A stretch of DNA of 64,000 nt, taken from assembly GCF_030373545.1 (NCBI RefSeq), contig NZ_JAUDCO010000001.1, forward strand, positions 62,001 to 126,000. Reading direction: 5' to 3'. A model generated the notes under the pieces. It did not search any database. It worked only from the letters and a program-made list of their open reading frames with translations, and had not been told where the DNA came from. The stretch comes from Collinsella tanakaei (lineage in GTDB: Bacteria; Actinomycetota; Coriobacteriia; Coriobacteriales; Coriobacteriaceae). Of the stretch, positions 43,113 to 51,580 are shown in pieces. Position 1 is the stretch's first letter; the number at the start of each line of letters is the position of its first letter. Both the position numbers and the translations under genes were made by a program.

Positions 43113-44165
43113 TTACCAAATCCCGAGCACGTGCTGCATGCCCAGGGACACCGCCGCGATGGCGATCCAGCAGGCGAGACCCATGAGGATCGGCTTGCCG
43201 CCGGTGCGCACGAGCTTGACGATGTTGGTGTTGAAGCCGATAGCAGCCATCGCCATGATGATGAAGAACTTGGAGAGCTCCTTGATGGGCGCCGTGATGT
43301 CCGTCGGCAGGGCGAACACCGTGGTAATTACGCTCGCGAGCACGAAAAAGACGATGAAGAACGGGAAGATCTTCTTGAGGTCGAAGGTGCCCGCAGCCTG
43401 ACCGCTCCCCTCGCCCGCTGCCGCGGCGCGCTTGGCCTGGCGCACTTGCCAAAATGCCAGCGCAAGCGTGATAGGGATGATGGCGAGCGTACGCGTGAGC
43501 TTGACGATGGTGGCTGCATCCAACGTATTCGCACCCGGATGCATGCCGTCCCACGCGGCGGCCGCAGCTGTCACCGACGACGTATCGTTTACCGCCGTGC
43601 CGGCGAAGAGGCCGAAGCCCTCGTTGGTCAGACCGAGCATGCCGCCGAGCGTGGGAAACACGAGCGCAGCGATGACGTTGAACAGGAAGATCACACTGAT
43701 GGACTGAGCGATCTCCTCGTCATCGGCGTCGATTACCGGCGCGGTCGCCGCGATGGCCGAGCCGCCGCAGATGGACGAGCCCACGCCGATGAGCGTCGAG
43801 ATCTTGCTCGGAATCTTGAGGGCGCGGCACAGGATGAAGGCCACGATGAGCGACGTTGCGATGGTCGACACGATAATGGGCAGCGACGTGGCGCCGACCT
43901 GCGCAATCTGTGCCAGGTTCAGGCCGAAGCCGAGCAGAATCACCGCGTACTGCAGGATCTTCTTCGACGTGAACTTGATGCCCTTCTGCAGCGGCTCGCC
44001 AGCCGCCTCGGGTACCACAAGCGCCAACACCATGCCGATGAGAATGGCGAACACCGGGCCCCCGATCACCTCGAACTGTTTGCCGAGCAGCCATGCCGGC
44101 ACAGCGACGACCAGCGCGAAAAGCACGCCGCGCCACATACCTTTGAAATCCTTCAGCAGCTCCAT
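43113..44165 (-). CDS. YeiH/UPF0324-family membrane transporter
   Basis: 350 residues with about ten helices. Family blocks are [18 protein letters not shown] and [18 protein letters not shown], each in a re-entrant-looking region. Members are proposed sulfate or sulfonate exporters (PSE family), without strong proof. The ATG at 44165 has a GGAAAGG site. A LysR regulator gene faces it across 138 bases, as in the E. coli yeiE-yeiH pair. Confidence 0.9.
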   Translation of the reverse strand: MELLKDFKGMWRGVLFALVVAVPAWLLGKQFEVIGGPVFAILIGMVLALVVPEAAGEPLQKGIKFTSKKILQYAVILLGFGLNLAQIAQVGATSLPIIVSTIATSLIVAFILCRALKIPSKISTLIGVGSSICGGSAIAATAPVIDADDEEIAQSISVIFLFNVIAALVFPTLGGMLGLTNEGFGLFAGTAVNDTSSVTAAAAAWDGMHPGANTLDAATIVKLTRTLAIIPITLALAFWQVRQAKRAAAAGEGSGQAAGTFDLKKIFPFFIVFFVLASVITTVFALPTDITAPIKELSKFFIIMAMAAIGFNTNIVKLVRTGGKPILMGLACWIAIAAVSLGMQHVLGIW

Positions 44166-44181
44166 GTGCACGCCTTTCCTT

Positions 44182-44202
44182 GGTATCGATTGTTTCGATA
44201 CC
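44182..44202. promoter_or_regulatory. Candidate LysR operator in the yeiH/lysR gap
   Basis: GGTATCGA-N5-TCGATACC at 44182-44202, a perfect 8-bp inverted repeat with the ATC-N9-GAT LysR-box form. It lies 17 bases before the transporter ATG. A TATAAT at 44220-44225 on the plus strand may belong to the lysR promoter. Confidence 0.6.
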
Positions 44203-44303
44203 ATGCTATGACCTGCAGCTATAATGAATACCGTTCTTTTGCTTATCTTCTTATAAGAGTTTCTGATGATATGAGGAACGATGCGGCGCGAAGGAGGAGC
44301 GCG

Positions 44304-45176
44304 ATGCTGGATTACCGAGCTCGCACATTTCTTGAGGTGTATCGCCTGCGCAGTTACACGCATGCAGCGGCCGCGCTCCATATCACGCAGCCGGCGGTCT
44401 CGCAGCATATTCGGCAGCTCGAGCACCACTACGGCTGCATTCTGTTCACCAAGGCGGGGCGCGGGATCGAACCGACGCAAGCCGGCGAGCTGCTCTACCA
44501 CGCGCTCGACGTGATGCAAAACGACGACGCGCGCCTGCGGAGCGAACTTGATGTGCTCGCATCCGTTGACGTTGTACGACCGCCGCTACGCTTCGGCTGC
44601 ACGCGCACCGTCGCCGACTTTGTCGCCCCGCGCCTGCTCGCCGAGCACCTGACCCGCCATCCCGACGAGCGCATCCTCATGCGCACGGGCAACACATCCG
44701 AGCTCGTTGCCCTCATCGACCAGGGCGATATCGACTTCGCGCTGGTCGAGGGATCGTTTGACCGAAAAACCTTCGACAGCGCCGTCTTCTCCCATGAGCC
44801 CTATATCGCCGTTGCGAGCGAACCGATTGCGCCGGCACGGCTTGAGGACCTGCTTGGCTGCCGCCTCATCCTGCGCGAACCGGGATCGGGCACGCGCGAG
44901 ATCCTGGAACGCTATCTCGCTGTACGCAACTTCTCGGTCGATAACTTCGCAGGCGCTATCGAGGTGGCGAGCATTCCCGCCATCAAGGCATGCGTGCGAG
45001 CGGGCGCAGGCATCTCGTTTTTGTACCGCGTTGCCGTCGAGGAGGAGCTGCGCTGCGGGGAGCTGTACGATGCCACGCCCGGTGACGTATCGATCGAACA
45101 CGACTTCGCCCTCATCTGGCAACGCGGCAGCCGTTACGCCGCCCGCTACCGCGCCCTCATCCGCTCCTGGCAGTAA
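44304..45176 (+). CDS. LysR-family transcriptional regulator
   Basis: 290 residues. The N-terminal winged HTH (about 1-60: [24 protein letters not shown]) is followed by a two-lobed effector domain from about 85. Layout and partner suggest YeiE-like control of the divergent transporter, maybe in response to a sulfur compound. The ATG at 44304 has an AAGGAGGAG site and is preferred over the in-frame ATG at 44271. Confidence 0.92.
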   Translation: MLDYRARTFLEVYRLRSYTHAAAALHITQPAVSQHIRQLEHHYGCILFTKAGRGIEPTQAGELLYHALDVMQNDDARLRSELDVLASVDVVRPPLRFGCTRTVADFVAPRLLAEHLTRHPDERILMRTGNTSELVALIDQGDIDFALVEGSFDRKTFDSAVFSHEPYIAVASEPIAPARLEDLLGCRLILREPGSGTREILERYLAVRNFSVDNFAGAIEVASIPAIKACVRAGAGISFLYRVAVEEELRCGELYDATPGDVSIEHDFALIWQRGSRYAARYRALIRSWQ

Positions 45177-45180
45177 CGCG

Positions 45181-45308
45181 CGCGAAGTGAGTGCTTCAAA
45201 TCGAATCTCCCGAGTAGAACCGCGCGCCCAAAGCACAAATCAGCAGGTACAGTAATTGCTATCGCTGCGGTATACAAAGCGATTCCGAATCTAAGCACTC
45301 ACTTCACG
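45181..45308. repeat. 128-bp element with inverted ends, copy B
   Basis: Ends CGCGAAGTGAGTGCTT (45181-45196) and AAGCACTCACTTCACG (45293-45308) pair with one mismatch. Same length as copy A at 29421-29548. Conserved inside: GCAGGTA near 45243, TAATTGCTA near 45252 and GGTATAC near 45269. It starts 4 bases after the lysR stop. Confidence 0.75.
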
Positions 45309-45323
45309 AAAAGAGATTCAAGC

Positions 45324-45383
45324 GACAAGATGGGGACGGGTTCAACCCCGTCGCGACGGGGTTGAACCCGTCCCCATCTTGTC
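45324..45383. repeat. Perfect 60-bp palindrome
   Basis: Positions 45324-45353 are the exact reverse complement of 45354-45383, with no spacer. Each arm starts GACAAGATGGGGACGGG. The tail CCCCATCTTGTC is also found at 41873-41884. It lies between element copy B and the araD terminator. No T run. Confidence 0.92.
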
Positions 45384-45394
45384 GGCCGCGCGTC

Positions 45395-45424
45395 AAAAAA
45401 GAACCCCGCGCAGAGGCGGGGTTC
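45395..45424 (-). terminator. Terminator of araD
   Basis: GAACCCCGC (45401-45409) pairs with GCGGGGTTC (45416-45424), then six T on the minus strand. Confidence 0.9.
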
Positions 45425-45452
45425 CAGCATGCAGATGATGCGAGCGCACGCG

Positions 45453-46163
45453 CTAGTGCGCACCGCCCTGGCCGTAGTAGGCGTTGGGACCATGCTTGCG
45501 CATATAGTGCTTGTCCTGCAGATACTGCGGAGCAGGACCGACGCCGGCCTGCAGCATCTCGGTGCGGGCCGCCATCTTGCAGACCTCGTCGAGCACCACG
45601 GCATGGTAAACGGCCTGCGCGGCATCCTTGCCCCAGCTGAAGGGGCCATGGTTGCGCACGAGCACCGCCGGCACGGCGACCGGATCGATATCGCGCTCGG
45701 TGAAGCCCTCGACGATGACCTTGCCGGTGTTGAGCTCGTAGGCCTCCTCGATCTCGGCCTCGGTCAGGCCACGCATGCACGGAATCGGGCCGTAGAAGTA
45801 GTCGGCGTGCGTCGTGCCGTAGGCGGGCACGTCGCGGCCGGCCTGCGCCCAGGACACCGCCCAAGCGGAGTGCGTGTGCACCACGCCGCCGACCTTGTCG
45901 CCCCACTCGCGATAGATGTACGCATGCGTCGCGGTATCGGAGGACGGATTGAGGTTGCCCTCGACCACCTTGCCGTCCAGGTCGCACACGACCATGGACT
46001 CAGGCGACAGGTCCTCGTAATCCACGCCGGAGGGCTTGATCACGAACAGGCCGCTCTCGCGGTCGAGCTCAGAGGCATTGCCCCAGGTGAATACGACCAA
46101 TCCGTGCTTGGGAAGGTCCATGTTGGCCTCGTAGACCTTCTCGCGCAATTCTTTGAGCATCAT
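45453..46163 (-). CDS. araD: L-ribulose-5-phosphate 4-epimerase
   Basis: 236-residue class II aldolase-fold enzyme converting L-ribulose 5-phosphate to D-xylulose 5-phosphate, the last step of L-arabinose entry. Zinc-binding His are in VVHTHSAWAVSWAQ and in the later NHGPFSWG; the substrate block FTWGNASELD is near residue 25. AGAAGGG precedes the ATG pair at 46163/46160. A 16-bp hairpin separates it from the permease genes upstream. Confidence 0.94.
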   Translation of the reverse strand: MMLKELREKVYEANMDLPKHGLVVFTWGNASELDRESGLFVIKPSGVDYEDLSPESMVVCDLDGKVVEGNLNPSSDTATHAYIYREWGDKVGGVVHTHSAWAVSWAQAGRDVPAYGTTHADYFYGPIPCMRGLTEAEIEEAYELNTGKVIVEGFTERDIDPVAVPAVLVRNHGPFSWGKDAAQAVYHAVVLDEVCKMAARTEMLQAGVGPAPQYLQDKHYMRKHGPNAYYGQGGAH

Positions 46164-46241
46164 GAGCTAGATCCCTTCTCGCAATCGTTGGCGATACGGA
46201 GCCCCGCGTTGGAGCCCCACTACCAAAGATACCCCACGGCA

Positions 46242-46282
46242 CGCCGCAAGGGCCGAGTTATTTGAGCTCGGCCCTTGCGGCG
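46242..46282 (-). terminator. Hairpin between permease and araD
   Basis: A perfect 16-bp stem (46242-46257 and 46267-46282) without a strong T tract. More likely an mRNA-stabilising or pausing structure than a full stop. Confidence 0.6.
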
Positions 46283-46310
46283 AAGGGGTATCGGGTTTCG
46301 GCAGCCGGCG

Positions 46311-47360
46311 TCACTCGACTTGCTTCTTACGCGCCAGAACGACGCTCTGGATAACCAGGAACAGGCAGATCATCGCGGCGACGGTGATCTTGGACCACCA
46401 GGCCTCGTCGAAGCCGGCGGAGGAGACGATGTTCTGGATCGTGGACAGCGAGAGCACGCCGAAGAACGTGCCCGCGATGTTACCCACGCCACCGGTGAGC
46501 ATGGTGCCGCCGATGATGGAGGCCGCGATCGCGTTCATCTCCATGCCGCTCGCGTTGGTGACGGCGCCGGAGCCGGAGTGCATGATGTACACGAAGCCGG
46601 CGATACCAGCGAGCAGGCCGCTGATGAGGTGCGCCAGGAACAGCGAGCGCTTGGTGTTGATGCCGAGCATGAGGGCGCTCTGGCGGTTGCCGCCCAGCGC
46701 GTAGAAGCTACGGCCCAGGCTCGTCCAGCGCAGGCCGACGAACAGCAGCACGACGATGATAAGGGCGACGGCCACGCCGATCTCCATATAGGCGGGCATG
46801 AACACACCGGAGTTGTTGGGCGAGCCCAAGAACGGGATGTAGATGCGCGTGCGCATAAGGGCGCCGAACGCCTCGTTCTCGACGTTGAAGGGCTCGGTGT
46901 GCACGATGGTGGTCATGCCGCGCGCGAAGAACATGCCGGCAAGCGTCACGATGAACGGCTGGATGTCCAAGTACGCCACGAGGAAACCTTGGATCAGGCC
47001 GAAGGCAAGACCGATGCCGAGCGCGATGAGCAGCGCGGTCAGCGGGCTTCCGCCCTGATAGTCAAGGTTCACGGCACAGCACATGGTAACGAGGCCGACG
47101 ACGCCGCCGACGGAGATGTCGATGCTGCCGCATATCATGACGATCGTAAGGCCGCATGCGGTGATGAGCAGCGGGGCGTTGGCGTTCAGGATGTTGAAGA
47201 ACGTCTGCCACTTGAGGAAGCCCTTGCCCAGGACGACCATGGCAAACAGGTACATGAGGATAAAGACGACAACCGTGATGATCAGCAACAGGTTGGTGTC
47301 GGTGAGGCTGCGCTTACCCTCTTTGGAGCCGCCTTTGGCGAGCTTTGCGAGAAGAGCCAT
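46311..47360 (-). CDS. Sugar ABC transporter permease (YjfF-like)
   Basis: 349 residues of the RbsC family, about ten helices. Typical blocks: MICGSIDISVGGVVGL, ALGGNRQSALMLGIN and GGTMLTGGVGN. Overall resembles YjfF of the YtfQRT-YjfF furanose importer. Abuts the second permease gene, with both likely forming the channel dimer. Substrate: probably arabinose in furanose form or a related sugar, from the ara context. Confidence 0.92.
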   Translation of the reverse strand: MALLAKLAKGGSKEGKRSLTDTNLLLIITVVVFILMYLFAMVVLGKGFLKWQTFFNILNANAPLLITACGLTIVMICGSIDISVGGVVGLVTMCCAVNLDYQGGSPLTALLIALGIGLAFGLIQGFLVAYLDIQPFIVTLAGMFFARGMTTIVHTEPFNVENEAFGALMRTRIYIPFLGSPNNSGVFMPAYMEIGVAVALIIVVLLFVGLRWTSLGRSFYALGGNRQSALMLGINTKRSLFLAHLISGLLAGIAGFVYIMHSGSGAVTNASGMEMNAIAASIIGGTMLTGGVGNIAGTFFGVLSLSTIQNIVSSAGFDEAWWSKITVAAMICLFLVIQSVVLARKKQVE

Positions 47361-48452
47361 TTATGCCGCCTCCACTTCAGTCTGCTTGGGGCTGCGCATC
47401 TTGTTCCACAGCGCCGACAGCTTCTGACGCACCACGGGGGCGCTGAGCACGACGAGCAGGATGACGACGATGGCCTTGTACGCAGGCAGAGCCGCGGAGG
47501 CCACGTTGAACTTGTACAGCGTCGTGGTCAGGAACTGGATGATGTAGGCGCCCATGATCGAAGCGCCCATGTTGAACTTACCACCGGACAGCGCGTTGCC
47601 GCCGAGAGCGACCGCCAGGATGGCGTCCATCTCGATGTCGGCAGCGATGTTGTTGTAGTTGATGGTGGAGATGCGGCTCACCTTGATCAGCGCGGCGACC
47701 GCGACGCACAGGCCCAGGATCACGAACGTGATGAACTTGATGAACACCGGGTTCAGGCCGTTCAGACGGGCGGCCTTCTCGTTGATGCCGACCGACTGGA
47801 CGTACAGACCGAGGTTCGTGAACTTGAGCGCCAAAAACGTCACGACGATGCAGATGATCGCGATGAAGCAGGGCGTCGGGATGGGGATACCCGGGATGAA
47901 GCCGCCGAAGTACGAGAAGGTCTCGTCGGAGATGATCGGCAGCTGGTTGTTGTTGATCCACGCGGCGATGGAGCGGCCGGCGGTGTACAGGATCAGGGTC
48001 GCAACCATCGGCTGCACCTTGAAGCCGGCGACCATGATGCCGTTGAACGCGCCGCACAGCATGCCGGCAGCGCATCCGACCAAAAAGGCGACGATGATGG
48101 GCGCCGCCAGGGTGTCGGGACGCATGTTGCCGCCGCACAGCACGGCGAGCATGGCGGAGCCCGCCACGGCGATCGTCGCGCCGACGGAGATGTCCTGTCC
48201 GCCCGTGGCCGCGGTGACCAGCGTCATGCCGATGGCGAGAATCGCCAGCTCGGAACCGTTGTTAAGAATGGAAATGATGTAGCCGGAAAGAACCGGGTTG
48301 CCCGCGTTGTCCGTGCCCATCGAAATCTCGAAGAAGGACGGGTCGGCGATCAGGTTGAACACAACCAGCAGCAAAAGCGCAGCGATCGGGATAATGATCT
48401 GGCTGTGCAGGATATGCGCGAGGGCGCCTCCCTTGCTTTTCGTCTCAGCCAC
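47361..48452 (-). CDS. Sugar ABC transporter permease (YtfT-like)
   Basis: 363 residues, RbsC family. Blocks: TGGQDISVGATIAVAGS, SVGINEKAARLNGLNP and LGGNALSGGKFN. It touches the ATPase gene, sharing its last base with its start, so the three are translated together. Confidence 0.92.
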   Translation of the reverse strand: MAETKSKGGALAHILHSQIIIPIAALLLLVVFNLIADPSFFEISMGTDNAGNPVLSGYIISILNNGSELAILAIGMTLVTAATGGQDISVGATIAVAGSAMLAVLCGGNMRPDTLAAPIIVAFLVGCAAGMLCGAFNGIMVAGFKVQPMVATLILYTAGRSIAAWINNNQLPIISDETFSYFGGFIPGIPIPTPCFIAIICIVVTFLALKFTNLGLYVQSVGINEKAARLNGLNPVFIKFITFVILGLCVAVAALIKVSRISTINYNNIAADIEMDAILAVALGGNALSGGKFNMGASIMGAYIIQFLTTTLYKFNVASAALPAYKAIVVILLVVLSAPVVRQKLSALWNKMRSPKQTEVEAA

Positions 48453-49966
48453 TATTCCTCACCTCCTGCGATGGTGCTCATGATGGTGTCCTGGTTCAGG
48501 TCGTCACCCGTGAGCTCGCCGACCTTCTTGCGGTCGCGCATGACGGCGAGGCGCGAGCAGGTGCGCAGCATCTCGTCGAGCTCCGAGGAGATGAACGTGC
48601 AGCTCATGCCCTCGCTCGCCAGCTGCAGCACGAGCTTCTGGATGTCGACCTTGGTGCCGATGTCGATGCCGCGGGTCGGCTCGTCGAGGATCAGGTAGTC
48701 CGGGTGGGTGAACAGCCAGCGCGCCAGGATGACCTTCTGCTGGTTGCCGCCGGACAGCGACTCGATCGGCGTGTCGGCCGAAGCCGTCTTGATGTCGAGC
48801 AGCTTGATGTACTCGTCGGCAATCTTGTAGGTCTCGGCCTTGCTGTAGGGCTTGAAGAAGCCGCGCAGAACCTGGTTGGCCAGGATGATGTTCTCGCGCA
48901 CGGACAGCGCGCCGATGATGCCGTCGCCCTTGCGGTCCTCAGGCAGGTAGGCGATGCCGTTCTTCATGGCGTCAAGCGGCTTGGAGATCTTGATGGTCTC
49001 GCCGTTCTTCTTCACGGTGCCGCCCGTCACATGGTCGGCGCCGAAGATGGCGCGGACGCTCTCGGAGCGGCCCGAGCCGAGCAGGCCGGTGAAGCCGTTG
49101 ACCTCGCCCTTGCGGGTCTCGAAGTCAAACGGCGCGATGCCGGTGTTGCTGGACAGGCCCTCGACCGAGAACACGGCGGAGCCGGCGCCCTCGCCCGCAT
49201 ACTCGGGGTAGTCGCCCTTGATGTCGTCCATGTCGTTCATCTGCTTGCCGAGCATGGCGGCAACCAGCTTCACGCGCGGCAGGTCCTCGATCTCGTACTC
49301 GCCGACGAGCTTGCCGTCGCGCATGACCGTGATCTTGTCGCAGACCTCGTAGACCTGGTCCAGGAAGTGAGTGACGAAGATGATGCCGACGCCGCGCTCC
49401 TTGAGCTGGCGCATCATCTGGAACAGCTTCTCGACCTCCTGCTCATCGAGTGACGAGGTCGGCTCGTCGAGGATCAGGACCTTGCAGTCCATGTCGACCG
49501 CGCGCGCGATGGCGACCATCTGCTGCATGGCGATCGAGCAGCTGCCGAGCTGCTGCTTGGCGCGCACCGGGATGCCCAGATTCTGGAGGATCTTGTCGGC
49601 ATCGGCGTTCATCTTGCGCCAGTTCTCGATCTTGGTGTGACCGCGGCCGATGTAGATGTTCTCGGCGACGGTCAGATTGGGGCAGAGGGTGATCTCCTGG
49701 TACACCGTAGCGATGCCCACGTCCTGGGCGTCCTGCGGAGAACGGATGATGACGGGCTTGTCGTTGCCCTCCAGGAAGATATCGCCCCCGTCTTTCTCGT
49801 ATACACCGGTCAGTACCTTGATCAGGGTGGACTTGCCTGCGCCGTTCTCACCCATCAGCGCGTGGATCTCGCCCTTGTTGAGGTTGAAGTCAACGTTTTG
49901 CAGGGCGCGCACGCCAGGGAAGTTCTTGCAGATATCCCTCATGCGAAGCAAGGTGGAATCGCTCAC
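48452..49966 (-). CDS. Sugar ABC transporter ATPase (RbsA/YtfR-like, two domains)
   Basis: 504 residues, two ATPase halves. First: Walker A GENGAGKST, signature region CSIAMQQMVAIARA, Walker B ILDEPTSSLD. Second: the typical weak P-loop GLLGSGRSES, signature LSGGNQQKV, Walker B LILDEPTRGID. Normal for RbsA-type. AGGAGG-type site upstream of the ATG. Confidence 0.93.
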   Translation of the reverse strand: MSDSTLLRMRDICKNFPGVRALQNVDFNLNKGEIHALMGENGAGKSTLIKVLTGVYEKDGGDIFLEGNDKPVIIRSPQDAQDVGIATVYQEITLCPNLTVAENIYIGRGHTKIENWRKMNADADKILQNLGIPVRAKQQLGSCSIAMQQMVAIARAVDMDCKVLILDEPTSSLDEQEVEKLFQMMRQLKERGVGIIFVTHFLDQVYEVCDKITVMRDGKLVGEYEIEDLPRVKLVAAMLGKQMNDMDDIKGDYPEYAGEGAGSAVFSVEGLSSNTGIAPFDFETRKGEVNGFTGLLGSGRSESVRAIFGADHVTGGTVKKNGETIKISKPLDAMKNGIAYLPEDRKGDGIIGALSVRENIILANQVLRGFFKPYSKAETYKIADEYIKLLDIKTASADTPIESLSGGNQQKVILARWLFTHPDYLILDEPTRGIDIGTKVDIQKLVLQLASEGMSCTFISSELDEMLRTCSRLAVMRDRKKVGELTGDDLNQDTIMSTIAGGEE

Positions 49967-49994
49967 CGGTATATCACCTCCTCGGTAGATGGAA

Positions 49995-50035
49995 GGAAGG
50001 GCGCGACGCTTATGGGTTGACGCCGCGCCCCTTCC
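49995..50035 (-). terminator. Hairpin between receptor and ATPase genes
   Basis: Stem GGGCGCG (49999-50005) with CGCGCCC (50024-50030) and flanking GGAA/TTCC. Weak T content; probably lets the receptor gene be expressed above the rest. Confidence 0.6.
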
Positions 50036-50066
50036 CCTCAGTTCTTAAGCGACTGGCAGACGGGAA

Positions 50067-51080
50067 TTAGATGCCGTTCTCGTCGATGTACTCCTGCGTG
50101 CAGTTCGTAGCGTCGGCGTAGCCCTCTTCCATGATGACGGTCTTCTCGCCGGGCTCCTCGCCAGCCTCGAGCTGCTCGATGATCTCGAGGATCGTGGAGG
50201 CCTGGTAGGGGTTGCACTGGCCGTCGTAGTTCCAGTTGCCGTTCATGACCTCCTCGAGCGCCCACTTGTTGTGGTCGAAGCCCATGATGATGACGTCGCC
50301 GTCAACGCCGTGGGTGATGTTGGAGGCGTCGAGGGCGGCCACGGCGCCACGGGCCATGTCGTCGTTCTCGGCGTAGATGACGTTGAAGGACTCGCCGGAG
50401 TCGATGACGGACTGGGTGATCTGCTGAGCGGTCTCGGCGTCCCAGTCAGCGGTCTGCTGAACGACGAGGTTCCAGCCCTTCTCCTCGACAGCCTTGTCGA
50501 GCGCGCCGGTGCGGCCGACCTGGGCAGCGGAGCCCATGGCGCCCTGGATGTGGATGATGTTGTACTCATCGAGAGCCTGCGACTCGAGCCAGTCGACAGC
50601 GGTCTGGCCCTCGGCGTCCATGTCGGACACGACGGCGGCCACGTAGAGGTCCTCGGGGGCGTCGACGACACGGTCGAACAGGATGACCTGGGTGCCGGCG
50701 TCCTTGGCGTCCTGCAGGGTGGTGTCCCAGCCGGCGGTGTCGGCGGCAGAGAGCAGCAGGTACTTGACACCGTTCTGGATGAACTGGTTCGCGGAGGTGA
50801 TCTGCTCCTCGTTCTTCATGCTGTAGGCAAAGGACGCGTCGAAGCCGTTCTCCTCGTTGAAGGTGTTCTTCATGTCGTTGTCGTTAGCGGTGCGGTAACC
50901 GGACTCGTTCGGGTCGTTGTTGATGACGCCGACCGTGATGAGCTCGGAAGAAGAGCCGCCCTCGGAGGTGCTGCCAGCGGTCTCGCCGCCGCCACCGCAA
51001 CCGGCAAGGGAGAGCGCGCCCAGGCCAAGACCCGCGCCGACGCCCAGCTTGACGAAATTGCGCCTCGAAACCTCTTTCAT
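50067..51080 (-). CDS. Sugar-binding lipoprotein (YtfQ-like)
   Basis: 337 residues. The N terminus has a Tat-like RRNFVKLGV followed by a lipobox LAGC near residue 28, so export may use the Tat route before lipid attachment. Ribose-binding fold: begins VGVINNDPNESGYRTA as in YtfQ, with YAENDDMARGAVAAL and GFDHNKWALEEV. Likely binds a pentose or furanose. GGAAGGGG precedes the ATG at 51080. First gene of the receptor-ATPase-permease-permease-araD set. Confidence 0.92.
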   Translation of the reverse strand: MKEVSRRNFVKLGVGAGLGLGALSLAGCGGGGETAGSTSEGGSSSELITVGVINNDPNESGYRTANDNDMKNTFNEENGFDASFAYSMKNEEQITSANQFIQNGVKYLLLSAADTAGWDTTLQDAKDAGTQVILFDRVVDAPEDLYVAAVVSDMDAEGQTAVDWLESQALDEYNIIHIQGAMGSAAQVGRTGALDKAVEEKGWNLVVQQTADWDAETAQQITQSVIDSGESFNVIYAENDDMARGAVAALDASNITHGVDGDVIIMGFDHNKWALEEVMNGNWNYDGQCNPYQASTILEIIEQLEAGEEPGEKTVIMEEGYADATNCTQEYIDENGI

Positions 51081-51580
51081 GGAAATCCCCTTCCATACAC
51101 TCCGGCGCGCTCCATCGCGCACCGGATAAACGACAGGCAGACGAACCCGGATGCCGTACGGGTCCTGTCACCCTTGGAAAAACATGCGGCCCAGCTCGGC
51201 TCGCCTAAACACATACGAACACCAGCCAAACACGCATATAGTAGTTATAAGGCGAATTATGGAGAAATGATTGTCGCATACCCTAAACGGTCAAAACTGG
51301 TTGGTGAACGGCAGGTGCCTCAAATCCGCTTCTACCAGTGATTACATTCATGCATGTAGCTGGCATTCTATTCATATAAGAAGGAATCTGACGCCCCGCG
51401 TCGCCTTCCGATCCGCTCGCGCATTCCCCGGCTCCGAGCAGACCAGCTGGTAACCCGCCGTACACAAAAGGAGCTGAACGTTCACTAAACGTTCAGCTCC
51501 TTTTCGGTTTATGCATTCTCTCGTTCGCGTGAAGCGGGGCACCCGCGCCGGCGCGCAGCGATGCCCCGCTCGACAGCTCC
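51081..51580. promoter_or_regulatory. Control region of the first ara transporter operon
   Basis: 500 bases between the FGGY kinase and the receptor gene. A bidirectional terminator occupies 51466-51504. TAAACGGTCA (51284-51293) and GTGAACGGC (51304-51312) resemble candidate operator words seen near the other sugar operons. On the minus strand TTGACC (near 51293) is a possible -35, without a strong -10. No gene was found. Confidence 0.4.
51466..51504. terminator. Bidirectional terminator after the FGGY kinase gene
   Basis: AAAAGGAGCTGAACGTT pairs with AACGTTCAGCTCCTTTT around a short loop. It carries the palindrome TGAACGTTCA. It ends the upstream ara operon and separates it from the second one. 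Confidence 0.88.

Noticed and set aside
43131-44303. A long N-terminal extension of the LysR protein
   Set aside because: The extra 391 codons lie antisense to the YeiH-family gene and are Arg/His/Asp-rich; the ribosome site at 44304 and the HTH mark the true start.
46275-48698. An 807-codon plus-strand frame
   Set aside because: Antisense shadow of the permease genes, with no recognisable domain.
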